Positions 41,701 through 43,446 of a stretch of 43,446 bases of DNA are shown piece by piece (positions within the stretch are counted from its first letter, which is position 1; each line of letters begins with the position of its first letter). A model generated the notes under the pieces. It was not told the origin of the DNA and searched no databases. It worked only from the letters and a program-made list of their open reading frames with translations. The position numbers and the translations under genes were made by a program. Source of the stretch: JANQRV01 sp964533785 (GTDB lineage: Bacteria; Bacteroidota; Bacteroidia; Chitinophagales; Saprospiraceae). The DNA lies in NCBI GenBank assembly GCA_964533785.1, contig CAZHNG010000010.1, positions 1-43,446 of the forward strand, written 5' to 3'.

Positions 41701-43446
41701 CTTCCAGTGTTAGTAGAAGAATATCAAATTGATGCTGAACCTAAGGTTCAAGGGAATAGCATCACCGCTTTCGTTGGACAAGACGTTACGTTGGAATTTG
41801 AAGGAGCTTCTTGGGCTGGTTGGGTATTTGAATGGTCAGGGCCAAATGGATTCAGTCAAACCGTTAACGGGGATGATGATATCACCATAAGCAACATCCA
41901 AACCAATCAGGCGGGAACTTATAACGTCACCTATACCGACCCCAACGGTTGCCAGAACAGTACTTTCTTTACGATTGATGTGGTCGATCTGGTGGTCGAT
42001 CTTGGGGCTGATATGTCGATTTGTATTGGCGAAGAGGTTACCATATCCGCCAATGTCGTTGGCGGAACTGCTCCTTACACCTATACCTGGAATAACGGAT
42101 TGCCTGATCAAGCTTCGCATACCGTTTCACCAACTACCACCACCACCTACAGCGTAACAGTAACCGATGCGGAAGGATTCACCGCTACCAGTGACAAAGT
42201 TGTAACCGTTAGTCCCTTGCCTCAGGTAACTGTAATTTCTGATCCTTTGGAATGTGGGGAGACGACAGGTTCTATTACTTTTACTTTTCCGGATGAACCT
42301 ACTAAAACTTCACTTCAGTTCAGTGGAAATGGAGGACTTTCTTATACCCCTCCTATACCCGATAACATCGGAGGCGTAACCTTTACTGGTTTGCCGGAAG
42401 GTTTCTATGAACTTTGGGTAAAATGGGGAGATGGAGAGGAGTGTCCGGTTGACCTAGAAGATGTAACCATTGATGCCATTCCTGATGTTAATATTGACTT
42501 AGGTCCGGATCTAGATATTTGTTTAGGCGAAACCTTAAACCTCCAACCAACTATTTCCGGTGGTACCGAACCGTACACATTTACCTGGAATCAAGGTCTG
42601 CCTGGTGAAGGTTCTCATTCTATTGTTCCTGAGAATAACACCGGAGAAGATCTTTTCATCACCTACAGCGTAACTATTACGGATGCTAATGGCTGTACCG
42701 CTAGTGATGAGATTACCGTGGAAGTCGAAGTTATTCCTGAAGTTGCTGTTAGCCATATTGATCCTATCTGTGGTTCCACTACTGGTTCTATCACTTTCTC
42801 TTTTACAGATGTTGACAGTAGAACGGGAATAGAATTCAGTTTGGATGGTGGCAATACCTATGAGGCGGATGTTCCGGATAATAGCGGATCGGTTACTTAT
42901 GATAATCTTGCCGTGGGAACCTATGATCTATGGGTAAGATGGGGGAACAATGAATGCCCGGTTGACTTAGCAGATGTTGATCTGGTTGAGCAAGAGGCTC
43001 CCAGCATTGAAATCGGTGAAGATACCACCATTTGTATCAATGAAACCGTGACGATCAATTCTTCATTAGAGGGAGGAACCGCTCCGTTTACCTATGAATG
43101 GAGCAACGGTGAATCTGGGGAATCAATTACCGTTACACCTGGTATAACAACTACTTATGCTTTAACCGTTACGGATGCCTTGAATTGCCAGGCAGTTGAT
43201 CAATTAACTGTAACCGTCAATGAATTGCCTGTCGCTAATCCTGATGAAGCAAGCCAGTGTCCCGAAACCAACAGCGTTACCATTGATCTATTCGGTAACG
43301 ATTCTAATACAGAAAATATTACGGCAATTAATATTTTGCAAGCACCTACCAGCGGTATTGTGGGCATAAGTATCGATGGTATAGCAGTTTATTCTCCAAA
43401 TTTTGAGTTTTGTGGTACGGATCAATTCGTCTATGAGATCTGTGTC
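32779..43446 (+). CDS. Giant SprB-like surface adhesin (5' part, runs off right edge)
   Basis: The frame is open from the ATG at 32779 to the right edge, exactly 3556 codons, with no stop. A GTG two codons earlier is an alternative start. A hydrophobic stretch at about 21-34 (FNIVFVLFLFWGLS) acts as signal. The body is a mosaic of beta-sandwich repeats. Nine tandem SprB repeats of about 74 residues lie at about 419-1089. HYR-like modules lie around 37063-38070. Ig/PKD-like modules ending in VTVTDANGC, GPNGFSQT modules and cadherin-like NDG/FTYELC modules are interspersed to the end. Lysine is rare, and Asp, Glu, Thr and Gly dominate. The SprB adhesin of Flavobacterium johnsoniae (about 6500 residues) is exported by T9SS and drives gliding. 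A T9SS or gliding-motility C-terminal domain is expected beyond the window. Confidence 0.9.
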   Translation, partial: MEKVYTKPHFSTGYFTNRYFNIVFVLFLFWGLSPSSSGNTDREIPYKKAMPEKPEKNSRSSVEDLAGVFFNALPGNSGGPEVVDGGVYNLADLGAAFNLEASVSAGVESVKFVVDGSEVIQDENFFYPGDGADWGAGAGSYTIQITGYQLDGATGVDLFNEIFTVTIYDCTADPGSISGDEAECGEFVATTISGTSASNSGGGTLEYLWQYSEDGGSTWNDISGSDSESFDPGLITTTTLYQRLARFYSDCDWVASNIVTKAVSPLPVANVTPDFTSCRNVSVEIEVFGTGGNGGPYNFEWDDGSVFSPRTVIPSETTTYFVTVTEVFTGCTDEAQITITIEEDIAVDFGGDQNICLGETINLTPTVTGGTTPYSYEWNTGGTAETESDLGPGTYSLTVTDANGCTGEGTVTITELPELTLDAILTDPSCNGNTDGAIDLTITDGVAPLIINWNNGATTEDLTALAAGNYQVTVTDANNCEATASFDLTDPALLEASLAGTDPSCSNDDGTIDLTVTGGTTPYSFAWDNGETTEDLSGLAAGDYEVTVTDNNGCTAIASITLNLNGVLNLDIAGTEPLCNGGADGAVDLTIIEGTAPYTFAWNTGATTEDLSGVSAGFYEVTVTDFAGCTGVVSIDLTEPAAIDLDLQSTDPLCPGSADGTIDLTVTGGTAPYSFAWDNGESTEDLSGLIAGDYEVTVTDGNGCTAIGNITLVDPTALSLDLTGTDPLCAGGTDGTVDLTVTGGTAPYSYAWDNGATTEDLSGITAGAYEVTVTDNNGCTAIGNITLTEPTALNLDLTGTDPICAEGADGTIDLTVTEGTAPYTFAWDNGETTEDLSNLPAGDYEVTVTDNNGCTAIGNYSLTDPVAMTLDLVGTDPTCPGATDGAVDLTITDGTAPYTFAWDNGATTEDISGLAAGTYMVTVTDANSCTAEGSITLTDPLSMTLDLQPTEPSCNGGNDGSVDLTVSDGSEPYSYNWSNGSTTEDISGLLAGTYDLTVTDNNGCQAFSSITLNEPDALSLDFSSTDPTCNDNDGTIDLNLTGGTAPYTYFWDNGATTEDLNGLSAGDYNVTVTDNNGCTEVGAVTLNPPTTDLAVTLDNVDICNGGIAQLSPNISGGVGPFTYLWSTAETTPAIDVSPSLTTDYSVTVTDAEGCTAEATATVTVNSNPALSEEYQINGNGFNAGNAVTVSSGADVDFGFAGTDFTGWTFDWTGPNGFSQTTSDSDILNLVGVTTAEAGSYDVTFTDPNGCVGTGSFVLTVNDILSVDVGADRNICEGSTTTLTAVATGGVEPYSYLWSNGETTASITVGPLFSDDIYTVTVTDGIGSTVSADVGVFVISVDASDDDVVQCPEISSIIIDLVANDGGYDAASTFTVINGPSNGTVGIGEDGVAVYSANFEFCGFDQFTYELCNGECCDQATVTIDLSDFDSPSIDLSSSSTTIECDEVPLIEVPNSIDDGCDEAARLSLNEDVTYDPACPNAYTITRTWTAVDHCDNTTTEVQTINVQDTEAPVLSDTPADITVLPGNVPTAPVITASDDCNGLRRQVVSGSKPFSEGGIASSTSIPQFDPSLGNLVKVEYFIAQYLGFRVRVENKSEFPQSSFNITYDYDFSTNSSSTGLSQTLFANETIPLNLDSYDGVVDYAGPSGWQFGINGFQQFTTGETITNLSAFQGTGNITFNEFSDGNYTFSGSGGNLENEVRTYTSAEYVLIYVYEDPDELEVEVDFFEETLGSVCDGDQQVERTWTATDACGNTTTHTQIITIDNPDPVSVNAGTDETICFGQSVNLIGVASDGTSPYTFNWDNGLGAGATHVVSPTVTTTYTVTVTDANGCITTDDITVTVEEGLVLSCRQRIGGETGTWIEDCQVDACEGNSVEIGVIPNDAASYAWEGPNGFTAGTSEILVSDNITTLEAGDYTVTVTDASGCIGINTISVAVTENPTASFTSIDASCGLDNGAITFDFDDYGRDIQFSLDGGATYQTPVPSSQGSVTYNDLAAGNYDLYMSFGNGDCPVSLGTTTIGSAPGPSLTLGDDFTICSGETADLFADVTGGQSPYNFAWSNGLPNSANVSDSPTATTIYSVTVTDAVGCIVTDDIIVTVIESPEITNISTVSPNCGLSDGSITIEFTDNPSRTTIEFSTDGGITYPVSVGDDAGSYTFSNLSSGLYDIYARWDDGSCAVSAGETQLNDIAGPTVDLGPNLVICDDGENTSTTINANVTGGQAPYTYVWDNGLVGPPPHVVSPATATTYGVTVTDANGCASSDQVLVNVIEAPEVTVTAETQSCGAGEGSITFSFPNHPDRTNIEFSIDGGINYTNVTDNSGSYTFENLSAGTYDLWVRWGNDECPVNLDDVTIVELPDLNLDLGPDQEICLGETLTIDPTITGGTEPLTYNWSTGSNEPSIDVTPSANTTYGLTVTDANGCTVEDEVNVSVFDAGLSAVTFYDTGNGTVYATLTDGATFNIFDLPESFTIEAVTTGSPHHVIFNVNGDIHRENINPYRYNGDNFDWDPSTGTYTITIQVFGSETLICDEITLTINIVEGTNPDDCPAFDVQDDVFEDCENETITGDLSINDGATPDNYAVLTDVSNGTLTLNNDGTFTYIPNSGFSGTDQFTYQVCDLPANPSCCETGTVTIEIFDLPALSPGYIVNNGPYTNGNEIQVCAGDDIIPNFSGTSFQQWTFEWEGPNGFSQTNNDPGDGDNDRLNINDITVAQAGTYSVTYTDPNGCQGSDFFLVEVSDFTASIDPVDPICPGESATLNVTTDASNTPVTYAWSNGSSGAQISVNPSENTDYTVTVTDGFGCAVVATASVIVKDLPEVSYSEIIPDCDQDNGSITFTFADQGFDLEFSLDGGATYQTPVAGSAGSATYGNLGPGTYDLTARFAGDDCVVEVGTVTFLPPPGITLDPVDREICVGETTTLIVNVTGGIPPYTFEWDNGIGVAENPEVSPATTTTYNVTVTSTNNCVVTSSLTVTVNDLPVLVEEYQIDAEPKVQGNSITAFVGQDVTLEFEGASWAGWVFEWSGPNGFSQTVNGDDDITISNIQTNQAGTYNVTYTDPNGCQNSTFFTIDVVDLVVDLGADMSICIGEEVTISANVVGGTAPYTYTWNNGLPDQASHTVSPTTTTTYSVTVTDAEGFTATSDKVVTVSPLPQVTVISDPLECGETTGSITFTFPDEPTKTSLQFSGNGGLSYTPPIPDNIGGVTFTGLPEGFYELWVKWGDGEECPVDLEDVTIDAIPDVNIDLGPDLDICLGETLNLQPTISGGTEPYTFTWNQGLPGEGSHSIVPENNTGEDLFITYSVTITDANGCTASDEITVEVEVIPEVAVSHIDPICGSTTGSITFSFTDVDSRTGIEFSLDGGNTYEADVPDNSGSVTYDNLAVGTYDLWVRWGNNECPVDLADVDLVEQEAPSIEIGEDTTICINETVTINSSLEGGTAPFTYEWSNGESGESITVTPGITTTYALTVTDALNCQAVDQLTVTVNELPVANPDEASQCPETNSVTIDLFGNDSNTENITAINILQAPTSGIVGISIDGIAVYSPNFEFCGTDQFVYEICV
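34033..36045 (+). repeat. Nine tandem SprB repeats within the giant adhesin
   Basis: Nine units of about 221-226 bases (about 74 residues) follow each other. Each has the pattern LDLxGTDPxCxGxxDGxIDLTVTxG, then APYxFAWDNGxTTEDLSGL, then AGxYEVTVTDNNGCTA. Units 4 to 7 are very similar and units 1, 8 and 9 are more diverged, as expected from expansion in the middle by unequal recombination. The Asp residues in xDG and DNNG suggest calcium binding. Confidence 0.9.
37406..37932 (+). other. Choice-of-anchor E-like domain inserted in a HYR module
   Basis: The HYR-like sequence DTEAPVLSD..ITASDDCNG stops at about 37405 and its second half (VERTWTATDACGNTTTHTQI) resumes near 38005. The 175 residues between contain IPQFDPSLGNLVKVEYF and a beta-rich region, which resembles choice-of-anchor E domains. 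This is a domain inside a domain; the name is from memory of the FDPSLGxL signature. Confidence 0.55.
38605..42995 (+). repeat. Interspersed 'GSITFxFxD / DLWVRWGNxxCPV' modules of the adhesin
   Basis: Six copies of a roughly 85-residue module start near 38605, 39090, 39595, 41217, 42217 and 42742. They carry the pattern CGxxxGSITFxFxD, IEFSxDGGxTY, then GTYDLWVRWGNDECPV. They alternate with DLGPDxEICLGE..GGTxPYTYxWNNG modules, forming a two-module super-repeat. I do not know a family name for the first module. Confidence 0.75.

Overview
The window looks like chromosomal DNA of a free-living Bacteroidota species, probably from the Saprospiria (Lewinella-like) group. The evidence is a C-terminal type IX secretion (T9SS) sorting domain, SprB-type adhesin repeats, a BACON domain, many lipoprotein or signal-peptide starts, TAnnTTTG-type -7 boxes and AT-rich intergenic DNA. 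The species assignment is inference; there is no rRNA or tRNA gene in the window.

Layout. 1-2129 (-): start of a secreted glucose/sorbosone dehydrogenase fused to a c-type cytochrome module, running off the left edge. 2510-2947 (+): low-molecular-weight tyrosine phosphatase-like protein. 2948-3504: repeat-rich spacer with a perfect 27-bp hairpin. 3505-4977 (-): exported AbgB-like M20 amidohydrolase. 5427-9410 (+): large T9SS-secreted BACON/SprB-repeat protein with a clear terminator. 9565-17274 (+): compact run of a kelch lipoprotein, a small membrane protein, an exported WD40 protein, a SIR2-like/TIR fusion and an nSTAND1 NTPase broken by a frameshift. 17276-18427 (-): CHAT-TIR protein, tail to tail with the NTPase gene. 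18524-21390: a unit bounded by diverged inverted repeats, holding a trypsin-like protease with a damaged C-terminal domain, a 90-bp tandem array of REP-like hairpins with an assembly gap, and a RAYT (Y1/HUH) transposase. 21731-25318 (+): caspase fused to a degenerate alpha/beta hydrolase. 25376-27769 (-): signal-less subtilase and Uma2 nuclease. 28447-29811 (-): AGE-family epimerase lipoprotein. 30057-30749 (+): phosphonatase-like HAD hydrolase. 30986-31738 (-): secreted L-type lectin. 32779 to the right edge (+): at least 3556 residues of a giant SprB-like surface adhesin.

The most interesting part is about 12.2-27.8 kb. Within 15 kb it collects parts typical of NTP-dependent biological conflict or programmed-death systems: nSTAND NTPase, two TIR domains, SIR2-like domain, CHAT and caspase cysteine proteases, trypsin and subtilisin proteases, an Uma2 nuclease and WD40/TPR scaffolds. 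The NTPase and the WD40 protein look like a sensor split across the inner membrane. The TIR, caspase, protease and nuclease proteins would be cytoplasmic effectors. That these genes work together is inference from clustering and known domain partnerships.

The outer genes (sugar dehydrogenase, epimerase, lectin, T9SS proteins, adhesin) fit a polymer-degrading, surface-attached, gliding lifestyle and are not obviously linked to the central island.
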